A stretch of 64,000 nucleotides of DNA. Source: Yamagishiella unicocca (Eukaryota; Chlorophyta; Chlorophyceae; Chlamydomonadales; Volvocaceae). The stretch is taken from positions 620,001 through 684,000 of the forward strand of contig BDSL01000047.1 of NCBI GenBank assembly GCA_003116995.1, read 5' to 3'. This document shows, one piece after another, positions 11,101 to 23,800 of this stretch. The notes beneath the pieces were generated by a model that saw only the letters and a program-made list of their open reading frames with translations, was not told where the DNA came from and searched no databases. The position numbers and the translations under genes were made by a program. Numbering within the stretch: position 1 is the stretch's first letter; every line of letters begins with the position of its first letter.

Positions 11101-14100
11101 TCCGTGCTAATTCCTAATTCCGTGCTGATCATGACTATCGCGATCTTAACCAAGTAATTCTCCCCGCAGGTTGCAGTTGTCGGAGCTTCATTCGGATGCT
11201 GGTGATGCGGCAGTGACGAGACACACCGCTGCTGCCGCTGCGGGTGGCCGCAAGTCAAGGCTCCCGTCCAAGGCGGTATTGTACGTCAGGTTTCTAAAGC
11301 CGAACGGCGTAATGGTACGGCTTTCGATAAAGTTCGCGGTTGGGATTGGCGGGCTGGGCGGGCGCCGGGTTGCCATGCGGGGGGGGGCTTAAATGGCATG
11401 TGTTTTGGGCATATGTCTGTGGGCTGGGTCTCAGGTCCTGCGAAGGTAGGCGGGAGCGTCTTTCGAGCTGCTGACGACCGGAGCTCAACGGCATCGCCAT
11501 CACCAAGCAGGTACGGCATCTAGCAACTAACTGGCTTTTCACCTGCAGTTCATACGGCGATTCGCCCAGGAGACTAAGCTTGGACAAGACCCTCGTGGCA
11601 GGTGGGTTCCTCGCGAGGTCCACGTGATTTGTAGGGTTTGATTTTCGTAATAATCGCTTCTTTCGTGGATATACTGGATATGTGAACAGGGCTTGCGCGG
11701 GCGCGTTCCGTGCTAATTCCTAATTCCGTGCTGATCATGACTATCGCGATCTTAACCAAGTAATTCTCCCCGCAGGTTGCAGTTGTCGGAGCTTCATTCG
11801 GATGCTGGTGATGCGGCAGTGACGAGACACACCGCTGCTGCCGCTGCGGGTGGCCGCAAGTCAAGGCTCCCGTCCAAGGCGGTATTGTACGTCAGGTTTC
11901 TAAAGCCGAACGGCGTAATGGTACGGCTTTCGATAAAGTTCGCGGTTGGGATTGGCGGGCTGGGCGGGCGCCGGGTTGCCATGCGGGGGGGGCTTAAATG
12001 GCATGTGTTTTGGGCATATGTCTGTGGGCTGGGTCTCAGGTCCTGCGAAGGTAGGCGGGAGCGTCTTTCGAGCTGCTGACGACCGGAGCTCAACGGCATC
12101 GCCATCACCAAGCAGGTACGGCATCTAGCAACTAACTGGCTTTTCACCTGCAGTTCATACGGCGATTCGCCCAGGAGACTAAGCTTGGACAAGACCCTCG
12201 TGGCAGGTGGGTTCCTCGCGAGGTCCACGTGATTTGTAGGGTTTGATTTTCGTAATAATCGCTTCTTTCGTGGATATACTGGATATGTGAACAGGGCTTG
12301 CGCGGGCGCGTTCCGTGCTAATTCCGTGCTAATCATGACTATCGTGATCATAACCAAGTAATTTTCCCCGCAGGTTGCAGTTGTCGGAGCTTCATTCGGA
12401 TGCTGGCGATGCGGCGGCGACGAGACACACCGCTGCTGCCGCTGCGGGTGGCCGCAAGTCAAGGCTCCCGTCCAAGGTGGTATTGTACGTCAGGTTTCTA
12501 AAGCCGAACGGCGTAATGGTGCGGCTTTCGAGAAAGTTCGCGTTTGTGATTGGCGGGCTGGGCGGGCGCCGGGTTGCCATGCGGCGGGGGCTTAAATGGC
12601 ATGTGTTTTGGGCATATGTCTGTGGGCTGGGTCTCAGGTCCTGCGAAGGTAGGCGGGAGCGTCTTTCGAGCTGCTGACGACCGGAGCTCAACGGCATCGC
12701 CATTACCAAGCAGGTACGGCATCTAACAACTGGCGTTTCACCTGCAGTTAATTCGGCGATTCGCCCAGGAGACTAAGCTTGGACAAGACCCTCGTGGCAG
12801 GTGGGTTCCTCGCGAGGTCCACGTGATTTGTAGGGTTTGATTTTCGTAATAATCGCTTCTTTCGTGGATATACTGGATATGTGAACAGGGCTTGCGCGGG
12901 CGCGTTCCGTGCTAATTCCTAATTCCGTGCTGATCATGACTATCGCGATCTTAACCAAGTAATTCTCCCCGCAGGTTGCAGTTGTCGGAGCTTCATTCGG
13001 ATGCTGGTGATGCGGCAGTGACGAGACACACCGCTGCTGCCGCTGCGGGTGGCCGCAAGTCAAGGCTCCCGTCCAAGGCGGTATTGTACGTCAGGTTTCT
13101 AAAGCCGAACGGCGTAATGGTACGGCTTTCGATAAAGTTCGCGGTTGGGATTGGCGGGCTGGGCGGGCGCCGGCGGGTTGCCATGCGGGGGGGGGCTTAA
13201 ATGGCATGTGTTTTGGGCATATGTCTGTGGGCTGGGTCTCAGGTCCTGCGAAGGTAGGCGGGAGCGTCTTTCGAGCTGCTGACGACCGGAGCTCAACGGC
13301 ATCGCCATCACCAAGCAGGTACGGCATCTAGCAACTAACTGGCTTTTCACCTGCAGTTCATACGGCGATTCGCCCAGGAGACTAAGCTTGGACAAGACCC
13401 TCGTGGCAGGTGGGTTCCTCGCGAGGTCCACGTGATTTGTAGGGTTTGATTTTCGTAATAATCGCTTCTTTCGTGGATATACTGGATATGTGAACAGGGC
13501 TTGCGCGGGCGCGTTCCGTGCTAATTCCTAATTCCGTGCTGATCATGACTATCGCGATCTTAACCAAGTAATTCTCCCCGCAGGTTGCAGTTGTCGGAGC
13601 TTCATTCGGATGCTGGTGATGCGGCAGTGACGAGACACACCGCTGCTGCCGCTGCGGGTGGCCGCAAGTCAAGGCTCCCGTCCAAGGCGGTATTGTACGT
13701 CAGGTTTCTAAAGCCGAACGGCGTAATGGTACGGCTTTCGATAAAGTTCGCGGTTGGGATTGGCGGGCTGGGCGGGCGCCGGGTTGCCATGCGGGGGGGG
13801 GCTTAAATGGCATGTGTTTTGGGCATATGTCTGTGGGCTGGGTCTCAGGTCCTGCGAAGGTAGGCGGGAGCGTCTTTCGAGCTGCTGACGACCGGAGCTC
13901 AACGGCATCGCCATCACCAAGCAGGTACGGCATCTAGCAACTAACTGGCTTTTCACCTGCAGTTCATACGGCGATTCGCCCAGGAGACTAAGCTTGGACA
14001 AGACCCTCGTGGCAGGTGGGTTCCTCGCGAGGTCCACGTGATTTGTAGGGTTTGATTTTCGTAATAATCGCTTCTTTCGTGGATATACTGGATATGTGAA

Positions 14101-16165
14101 CAGGGCTTGCGCGGGCGCGTTCCGTGCTAATTCCGTGCTAATCATGACTATCGTGATCATAACCAAGTAATTTTCCCCGCAGGTTGCAGTTGTCGGAGCT
14201 TCATTCGGATGCTGGCGATGCGGCGGCGACGAGACACACCGCTGCTGCCGCTGCGGGTGGCCGCAAGTCAAGGCTCCCGTCCAAGGTGGTATTGTACGTC
14301 AGGTTTCTAAAGCCGAACGGCGTAATGGTGCGGCTTTCGAGAAAGTTCGCGTTTGTGATTGGCGGGCTGGGCGGGCGCCGGGTTGCCATGCGGCGGGGGC
14401 TTAAATGGCATGTGTTTTGGGCATATGTCTGTGGGCTGGGTCTCAGGTCCTGCGAAGGTAGGCGGGAGCGTCTTTCGAGCTGCTGACGACCGGAGCTCAA
14501 CGGCATCGCCATTACCAAGCAGGTACGGCATCTAACAACTGGCGTTTCACCTGCAGTTAATTCGGCGATTCGCCCAGGAGACTAAGCTTGGACAAGACCC
14601 TCGTGGCAGGTGGGTTCCTCGCGAGGTCCACGTGATTTGTAGGGTTTGATTTTCGTAATAATCGCTTCTTTCGTGGATATACTGGATATGTGAACAGGGC
14701 TTGCGCGGGCGCGTTCCGTGCTAATTCCTAATTCCGTGCTGATCATGACTATCGCGATCTTAACCAAGTAATTCTCCCCGCAGGTTGCAGTTGTCGGAGC
14801 TTCATTCGGATGCTGGTGATGCGGCAGTGACGAGACACACCGCTGCTGCCGCTGCGGGTGGCCGCAAGTCAAGGCTCCCGTCCAAGGCGGTATTGTACGT
14901 CAGGTTTCTAAAGCCGAACGGCGTAATGGTACGGCTTTCGATAAAGTTCGCGGTTGGGATTGGCGGGCTGGGCGGGCGCCGGGTTGCCATGCGGGGGGGG
15001 GCTTAAATGGCATGTGTTTTGGGCATATGTCTGTGGGCTGGGTCTCAGGTCCTGCGAAGGTAGGCGGGAGCGTCTTTCGAGCTGCTGACGACCGGAGCTC
15101 AACGGCATCGCCATCACCAAGCAGGTACGGCATCTAGCAACTAACTGGCTTTTCACCTGCAGTTCATACGGCGATTCGCCCAGGAGACTAAGCTTGGACA
15201 AGACCCTCGTGGCAGGTGGGTTCCTCGCGAGGTCCACGTGATTTGTAGGGTTTGATTTTCGTAATAATCGCTTCTTTCGTGGATATACTGGATATGTGAA
15301 CAGGGCTTGCGCGGGCGCGTTCCGTGCTAATTCCGTGCTGATCATGACTATCGCGATCATAACCAAGTAATTTTCCCCGCAGGTTGCAGTTGTCGGAGCT
15401 TCATTCGGATGCTGGCGATGCGGCGGCGACGAGACACACCGCTGCTGCCGCTGCGGGTGGCCGCAAGTCAAGGCTCCCGTCCAAGGTGGTATTGTACGTC
15501 AGGTTTCTAAAGCCGAACGGCGTAATGGTGCGGCTTTCGAGAAAGTTCGCGTTTGTGATTGGCGGGCTGGGCGGGCGCCGGGTTGCCATGCGGGGGGGGG
15601 CTTAAATGGCATGTGTTTTTGGGCATACCCGGTATGTCTGTGGGCTGGGTCTCAGGTCCTGCGAAGGTAGGCGGGAGCGTCTTTCGAGCTGCTGACGACC
15701 GGAGCTCAACGGCATCGCCATCACCAAGCAGGTACGGCATCTAACAACTAACTGGCTTTTCACCTGCAGTTAATTCGGCGATTCGCCCAGGAGACTAAGC
15801 TTGGACAAGACCCTCGTGGCAGGTGGGTTCCTCGCGAGGTCCACGTGATTTGTAGGGTTTGATTTTCGTAATAATCGCTTCTTTCGTGGATATACTGGAT
15901 ATGTGAGCAGGGCTTGCGCGGGCGCGTTCCGTGCTAATTCCGTGCTAATCGCGGCGATATGATTTGTGAACAGGGCTTGCGCGGGCGCGTTCCGTGCTAA
16001 TTACGTGCTAATCATGACTATTGCGATATTAACCAAGTAATTTTCCCCGCAGGTTGCAGGTGTCGGAGCTTCATTCGGATGCTCCTCGCGAGGTCCCAGG
16101 GCTTTGTTGGCGTAATCGCCCCTCCCTCGAGCTAGCGTGGATTTCCGGGAATGTGGAATACCCTG
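8140..16165. repeat. Tandem array A: ~600-bp units in two alternating subtypes
   Basis: The landmark GTTGCAGTTGTCGGAGCTTC recurs at about 8774, 9372, 9973, 10570, 11171, 11777, 12375, 12976, 13585, 14184, 14785 and 15384, a period of 597-609 bp. Two subtypes are told apart by GGTGATGCGGCAGTGACG (A) or GGCGATGCGGCGGCGACG (B) and by linked changes downstream. Their order is A B A B A A B A A B A B, so dimers (~1,198 bp) and trimers (~1,805 bp) are the higher-order units. The leftmost unit (about 8140-8773) is clearly diverged. The right edge (15905-16165) has an internal duplication and a deletion. The 60-220 codon frames that recur in every unit on both strands are interrupted by stops in neighbouring units and are not treated as genes. 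Each unit has GGCAG|GTGGGT followed ~175 bp later by TTCTCCCCGCAG|G. Confidence 0.95.
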
Positions 16166-17727
16166 AGCCCGCTCAACCCCGGACGCCAAGCTTCCTACAA
16201 CGTCGCGCCAGACAGCCCGCCCTGCATTGATGATCGAGGCCTCCGTATGGACTGAGCTCCGCGAGACGGTCCGCGAGGGTGCATCGCGGTGATGACGTGG
16301 CAGTACCCTGGTTCGCTGCCGCGTGCCGGTGGCCGCACCAGATGAGACGGCTTTACGCACAGCTAGCAGCTCTGCCACCACCGGCTCCCTGCCACGCACC
16401 ACCATTTGCTGCTCGGTCGCTCTGCCTGGCGTGAGGTGCCTTCTTCTGCGGCAATACGCACCAGACGTCACGCTTACTTGCCAGCCAGCCTCCGCCATCG
16501 CCATCGCCTCGTGGCCGGCCTCGGTCAATGATGACGTACGGCAGATTCCGCCCCGGGCTCCATCCAGTACTGGCCGCTTCATCCTTCATCCGCCGACTGA
16601 GCAACACGTGACGTGTCGCTGGATTCGCCTTCATTCGTTCGCCATCCTCCATCGTTGCGCCTACGCAAGCGTCTGTCCTTCACACCTTGCACGTCATTAC
16701 GTGGGAGCTCAAGGTACGACATGTACGCGTGATCTGTCATGTACGGCACCAGCCACATCGACTCGCCGTTATGGTTCATCCTGCATTACCTCTTGCGTGC
16801 TCCTGCTTACGGGTTCATTGCGCACTGGCGTCTCCTAGGCCGTAGAGTTGTCCGCTCACCACACACCTTGTGTGGCCTCGCTGCTCCTTGCCAACGCAGG
16901 CAGGTGGTCAAGTTACGGGCGTCCACGCTGCATCTATCTTCCGCCTGGGAACAACACGGCGGTGCATTTCACGTGACGGCGCCTGGTGTTGAGGTGATGA
17001 GAGAGGTGAGGCACGGGGGCCTTGAAGGGGCCTTGAAGGGGCCTGTTGCAAACGTGTGCATGTGCACGCGGACTCGCGGTTGTTGGGGATCGATCGGGTG
17101 GGGCAAGGTATCTGCCGCACCGCCCAGCCAGCCCCGCAGCGTTCAGCCAGCCGTACAATTGCAGCCAGCCTTCACCAGCCGCCAGCAGCTCGTTCAATCT
17201 TTCCAGCCTTCGGTGCAGCAGGTGCCTTGCCCCGCCCGTCGTCCCGGCATACCCTCGCTCGGTCCAATGCCATCCATGCCGTCGCCATGTACCCTGCCTC
17301 GTATGGGCTGGTTACCGCCTCGTAGCTCATTTGCCTTACTCCCAGATCATCCGCCACTGTCGGTAACTGCTGCCACACGCCCCCCCCCCCTACTGCCCTA
17401 CGTCGTCCCTCGTCGCCCGAGACCGCCCGCCCCACATCGCGCGAGCCCTATCCTACATACGGCTGCTCCCCGGACTGATGAGAGCATGAGACGATCGACG
17501 CCTGCAATGGCTGGAGCGGACGACTTCGCCGGCCCACTACTTCCTACCTGGCCTGGGAATTCATCTTACTTGGGGAGTGAACCATGTATGACCATAACTA
17601 TTGGCTCGCCGGTGACCCTGCATCTGCCATACAGGCGTACGCCGCCAGGTACGTGTCGTACCTGGGGGCTGCTGGATGTGTGCCGGAGCTGCAGAGTAGG
17701 CTGGCTGAGTGGCTGACTATTGAGGGC
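16166..17727. other. Spacer between arrays A and B with unassigned ORFs
   Basis: This is the only non-repetitive stretch in the 19-kb repeat block. A 325-codon plus-strand frame (16739-17716) and a minus-strand frame (16582-16001) are open. Neither has a domain I recognise, and the second runs into array A. A shorter frame with ATG at 17584 (MYDHNYWLAGDPASA) has plausible amino-acid composition and reads directly into the first unit of array B, ending at 17817. It could be the remnant of the gene or mobile element that seeded array B. I cannot assign a function. Confidence 0.4.
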
Positions 17728-17817
17728 ACCTTTGCCCAACTGGTCCCCGCCGCAGGCTCGGGGATTGCTCCTGGCGATGCGGCAGTGACGAGACATGCAC
17801 GCCGCCGCTGCTGCTAA
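17584..17817 (+). pseudogene. ORF fused in frame to first unit of array B, possible remnant
   Basis: The 77-residue frame begins MYDHNYWLAGDPASA, continues through an alpha-helical-looking segment (IQAYAARYVSYLGAAG, PELQSRLAEWLTIEG), and at about residue 50 enters the repeat (TFAQLVPAAGSG). The non-repeat part looks more protein-like than the satellite frames around it. No start context, intron or homologue supports a functional gene, so it is listed as a probable fragment. Further upstream the same strand is open in another frame from 16739. Confidence 0.3.
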
Positions 17818-20800
17818 TGCTGGTGGCCAAGGCTTGCGTCCCCGTCATCGTCGTACGTTAGATCTTGGGAGCTCGACGGCCTAATAAATAACTGGTACGT
17901 CCGTTCCAATGGAGGGAGTAGGCAGGCGCGGGGCCGTTACATGGTTGGCTTAAATGGAACGCTCGTCCTGCGGCACGTGTGGGTTTGGCTTTGGGTTTGG
18001 TTTGTTGGCCTTTGACGGAAGGTAAGCAGGAGTCGATTAGGGTTTTGTTACCGTACTTTCATCACTCGCGGAGATGTGAACTGGACTCAGTCCTTCATGT
18101 TGCTTGATGCTCCCTCTCGCTTCGCTTTCGTTCCTGATGACTAACACGACCTTTGCCCAACTGGTCCCCGCCGCAGGCTCGGGGATTGCTCCTGGCGATG
18201 CGGCAGTGACGAGACATGCACGCCGCCGCTGCTGCTAATGCTGGTGGCCAAGGCTTGCGTCCCCGTCATCGTCGTACGTTAGATCTTGCTTGGGAGCTCG
18301 ACGGCCTAATAAATAACTGGTACGTGCGTTCCAATGGAGGGAGTAGGCAGGCGCGGGGCCGTTACATGGTTGGCTTAAATGGAACGCTCGTCCTGCGGCA
18401 CGTGTGGGTTTGGCTTTGGGTTTGGTTTGTTGGCCTTTGACAAAAGGTAAGCAGGAGTCGATTAGGGTTTTGTTACCGTACTTTCATCACTCGCGGAGAT
18501 GTGAACTGGACTCAGTCCTTCATGTTGCTTGATGCTCCCTCTCGCTCGCTTCGCTTTCGTTCCTGAGGACTAACACGACCCTTGCCCAACTGGTCCCCGC
18601 CGCAGGCTCGGGGATTGCTCCTGGCGATGCGGCAGTGACGAGACATGCACGCCGCCGCTGCTGCTAATGCTGGTGGCCAAGGCTTGCGTCCCCGTCATCG
18701 TCGTACGTTAGATCTTGCTTGGGAGCTCGACGTACGGCCTAATAAATAACTGGTACGTGCGTTCCAATGGAGGGAGTAGGCAGGCGCGGGGCCGTTACAT
18801 GGTTGGCTTAAATGGAACGCTCGTCCTGCGGCACGTGTGGGTTTGGCTTTGGGTTTGGTTCGTTGGCCTTTGACGGAAGGTAAGCAGGAGTCGATTAGGG
18901 TTTTGTTACCGTACTTTCATCACTCGCGGAGATGTGAACTGGACTCAGTCCTTCATGTTGCTTGATGCTCCCTCTCGCTTCGCTTTCGTTCCTGATGACT
19001 AACACGACCTTTGCCCAACTGGTCCCCGCCGCAGGCTCGGGGATTGCTCCTGGCGATGCGGCAGTGACGAGACATGCACGCCGCCGCTGCTGCTAATGCT
19101 GGTGGCCAAGGCTTGCGTCCCCGTCATCGTCGTACGTTAGATCTTGCTTGGGAGCTCGACGTACGGCCTAATAAATAACTGGTACGTGCGTTCCAATGGA
19201 GGGAGTAGGCAGGCGCGGGGCCGTTACATGGTTGGCTTAAATGGAACGCTCGTCCTGCGGCACGTGTGGGTTTGGCTTTGGGTTTGGTTCGTTGGCCTTT
19301 GACAAAAGGTAAGCAGGAGTCGATTAGGGTTTTGTTACCGTACTTTCATCACTCGCGGAGATGTGAACTGGACTCAGTCCTTCATGTTGCTTGATGCTCC
19401 CTCTCGCTTCGCTTTCGTTCCTGATGACTAACACGACCCTTGCCCAACTGGTCCCCGCCGCAGGCTCGGGGATTGCTCCTGGCGATGCGGCAGTGACGAG
19501 ACATGCACGCCGCCGCTCGCTGCTGCTAATGCTGGTGGCCAAGGCTTGCGTCCCCGTCATCGTCGTACGTTAGATCTTGCTTGGGAGCTCGACGTACGGC
19601 CTAATAAATAACTGGTACGTGCGTTCCAATGGAGGGAGTAGGCAGGCGCGGGGCCGTTACATGGTTGGCTTAAATGGAACGCTCGTCCTGCGGCACGTGT
19701 GGGTTTGGCTTTGGGTTTGGTTCGTTGGCCTTTGACGGAAGGTAAGCAGAAGTCGATTAGGGTTTTGTTACCGTACTTTCATCACTCGCGGAGATGTGAA
19801 CTGGACTCAGTCCTTCATGTTGCTTGATGCTCCCTCTCGCTTCGCTTTCGTTCCTGATGACTAACACGACCCTTGCCCAACTGGTCCCCGCCGCAGGCTC
19901 GGGGATTGCTCCTGGCAATGCGGCAGTGACGAGACATGCACGCCGCCGCTCGATGCTGCTAATGCTGGTGGCCAAGGCTTGCGTCCCCGTCATCGTCGTA
20001 CGTTAGATCTTGCTTGGGAGCTCGACGTACGGCCTAATAAATAACTGGTACGTGCGTTCCAATGGAGGGAGTAGGCAGGCGCGGGGCCGTTACATGGTTG
20101 GCTTAAATGGAACGCTCGTCCTGCGGCACGTGTGGGTTTGGCTTTGGGTTTGGTTCGTTGGCCTTTGACGGAAGGTAAGCAGAAGTCGATTAGGGTTTTG
20201 TTACCGTACTTTCATCACTCGCGGAGATGTGAACTGGACTCAGTCCTTCATGTTGCTTGATGCTCCTCTCGCTTCGCTTTCGTTCCTGATGACTAACACG
20301 ACCCTTGCCCAACTGGTCCCCGCCGCAGGCTCGGGGATTGCTCCTGGCGATGCGGCAGTGACGAGACATGCACGCCGCCGCTGCTGCTCATGCTGGTGGC
20401 CAAGGCTTGCGTCCCCGTCATCGTCGTACGTTAGATCTTGCTTGGGAGCTCGACGTACGGCCTAATAAATAACTGGTACGTGCGTTCCAATGGAGGGAGT
20501 AGGCAGGCGCGGGGCCGTTACATGGTTGGCTTAAATGGAACGCTCGTCCTGCGGCACGTGTGGGTTTGGCTTTGGGTTTGGTTCGTTGGCCTTTGACAAA
20601 AGGTAAGCAGGAGTCGATTAGGGTTTTGTTACCGTACTTTCATCACTCGCGGAGATGTGAACTGGACTCAGTCCTTCATGTTGCTTGATGCTCCCTCTCG
20701 CTTCGCTTTCGTTCCTGATGACTAACACGACCTTTGCCCAACTGGTCCCCGCCGCAGGCTCGGGGATTGCTCCTGGCGATGCGGCAGTGACGAGACATGC

Positions 20801-23800
20801 ACGCCGCCGCTGCTGCTCATGCTGGTGGCCAAGGCTTGCGTCCCCGTCATCGTCGTACGTTAGATCTTGGGAGCTCGACGGCCTAATAAATAATTGGTAC
20901 GTGCGTTCCAATGGAGGGAGTAGGCAGGCGCGGGGCCGTTACATGGTTGGCTTAAATGGAACGCTCGTCCTGCGGCACGTGTGGGTTTGGCTTTGGGTTT
21001 GGTTCGTTGGCCTTTGACGGAAGGTAAGCAGGAGTCGATTAGGGTTTTGTTACCGTACTTTCATCACTCGCGGAGATGTGAACTGGACTCAGTCCTTCAT
21101 GTTGCTTGATGCTCCCTCTCGCTTCGCTTTCGTTCCTGATGACTAACACGACCTTTGCCCAACTGGTCCCCGCCGCAGGCTCGGGGATTGCTCCTGGCGA
21201 TGCGGCAGTGACGAGACATGCACGCCGCCGCTGCTGCTCATGCTGGTGGCCAAGGCTTGCGTCCCCGTCATCGTCGTACGTTAGATCTTGCTTGGGAGCT
21301 CGACGTACGGCCTAATAAATAACTGGTACGTGCGTTCCAATGGAGGGAGTAGGCAGGCGCGGGGCCGTTACATGGTTGGCTTAAATGGAACGCTCGTCCT
21401 GCGGCACGTGTGGGTTTGGCTTTGGGTTTGGTTCGTTGGCCTTTGACAAAAGGTAAGCAGGAGTCGATTAGGGTTTTGTTACCGTACTTTCATCACTCGC
21501 GGAGATGTGAACTGGACTCAGTCCTTCATGTTGCTTGATGCTCCCTCTCGCTTCGCTTTCGTTCCTGATGACTAACACGACCTTTGCCCAACTGGTCCCC
21601 GCCGCAGGCTCGGGGATTGCTCCTGGCGATGCGGCAGTGACGAGACATGCACGCCGCCGCTGCTGCTCATGCTGGTGGCCAAGGCTTGCGTCCCCGTCAT
21701 CGGCGTACGTTAGATCTTGGGAGCTCGACGGCCTAATAAATAACTGGTACGTGCGTTCCAATGGAGGGAGTAGGCAGGCGCGGGGCCGTTACATGGTTGG
21801 CTTAAATGGAACGCTCGTCCTGCGGCACGTGTGGGTTTGGCTTTGGGTTTGGTTCGTTGGCCTTTGACGGAAGGTAAGCAGGAGTCGATTAGGGTTTTGT
21901 TACCGTACTTTCATCACTCGCGGAGATGTGAACTGGACTCAGTCCTTCATGTTGCTTGATGCTCCCTCTCGCTTCGCTTTCGTTCCTGATGACTAACACG
22001 ACCTTTGCCCAACTGGTCCCCGCCGCAGGCTCGGGGATTGCTCCTGGCGATGCGGCAGTGACGAGACATGCACGCCGCCGCTGCTGCTCATGCTGGTGGC
22101 CAAGGCTTGCGTCCCTGTCATCGTCGTACGTTATATCTTGGGAGCTCGACGGCCTAATAAATAACTGGTACGTGCGTTCCAATGGAGGGAGTAGGCAGGC
22201 GCGGGGCCGTTACATGGTTGCTTGGCTTAAATGGAACGCTCGTCCTGCGGCACGTGTGGGTTTGGCTTTGGGTTTGGTTCGTTGGCCTTTGACAAAAGGT
22301 AAGCAGGAGTCGATTAGGGTTTTGTTACCGTACTTTCATCACTCGCGGAGATGTGAACTGGACTCAGTCCTTCATGTTGCTTGATGCTCCCTCTCGCTTC
22401 GCTTTCGTTCCTGATGACTAACACGACCTTTGCCCAACTGGTCCCCGCCGCAGGCTCGGGGATTGCTCCTGGCGATGCGGCAGTGACGAGACATGCACGC
22501 CGCCGCTGCTGCTCATGCTGGTGGCCAAGGCTTGCGTCCCCGTCATCGTCGTACGTTATATCTTGGGAGCTCGACGGCCTAATAAATAACTGGTACGTGC
22601 GTTCCAATGGAGGGAGTAGGCAGGCGCGGGGCCGTTACATGGTTGGCTTAAATGGAACGCTCGTCCTGCGGCACGTGTGGGTTTGGCTTTGGGTTTGGTT
22701 CGTTGGCCTTTGACAAAAGGTAAGCAGGAGTCGATTAGGGTTTTGTTACCGTACTTTCATCACTCGCGGAGATGTGAACTGGACTCAGTCCTTCATGTTG
22801 CTTGATGCTCCCTCTCGCTTCGCTTTCGTTCCTGATGACTAACACGACCTTTGCCCAACTGGTCCCCGCCGCAGGCTCGGGGATTGCTCCTGGCGATGCG
22901 GCAGTGACGAGACATGCACGCCGCCGCTGCTGCTCATGCTGGTGGCCAAGGCTTGCGTCCCCGTCATCGTCGTACGTTAGATCTTGGGAGCTCGACGGCC
23001 TAATAAATAACTGGTACGTGCGTTCCAATGGAGGGAGTAGGCAGGCGCACCGCCGTTACATGGTTGGCTTAAATGGAACGCTCGTCCTGCGGCACGTGTG
23101 GGTTTGGCTTTGGGTTTGGTTCGTTGGCCTTTGACAAAAGGTAAGCAGGAGTCGATTAGGGTTTTGTTACCGTACTTTCATCACTCGCGGAGATGTGAAC
23201 TGGACTCAGTCCTTCATGTTGCTTGATGCTCCCTCTCGCTTCGCTTTCGTTCCTGATGACTAACACGACCTTTGCCCAACTGGTCCCCGCCGCAGGCTCG
23301 GGGATTGCTCCTGGCGATGCGGCAGTGACGAGACATGCACGCCGCCGCTGCTGCTAATGCTGGTGGCCAAGGCTTGCGTCCCCGTCATCGTCGTACGTTA
23401 GATCTTGCTTGGGAGCTCGACGTACGGCCTAATAAATAACTGGTACGTGCGTTCCAATGGAGGGAGTAGGCATCAGGCGCGGGGCCGTTACATGGTTGGC
23501 TTAAATGGAACGCTCGTCCTGCGGCACGTGTGGGTTTGGCTTTGGGTTTGGTTCGTTGGCCTTTGACGGAAGGTAAGCAGGAGTCGATTAGGGTTTTGTT
23601 ACCGTACTTTCATCACTCGCGGAGATGTGAACTGGACTCAGTCCTTCATGTTGCTTGATGCTCCCTCTCGCTTCGCTTTCGTTCCTGATGACTAACACGA
23701 CCTTTGCCCAACTGGTCCCCGCCGCAGGCTCGGGGATTGCTCCTGGCGATGCGGCAGTGACGAGACATGCACGCCGCCGCTGCTGCTAATGCTGGTGGCC

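Noticed and set aside
8774..15740. Dozens of ORFs of 60-220 codons on both strands recurring every ~600 bp
   Set aside because: They are by-products of a GC-rich satellite. Stops and frameshifts break them between subtypes, and neither strand shows a frame kept across all units.
16739..17716. 325-codon ORF between the arrays
   Set aside because: No domain, no codon pattern distinct from overlapping frames, and Pro/Ser/Arg-rich text typical of chance frames in GC-rich DNA; kept only as part of the spacer description.
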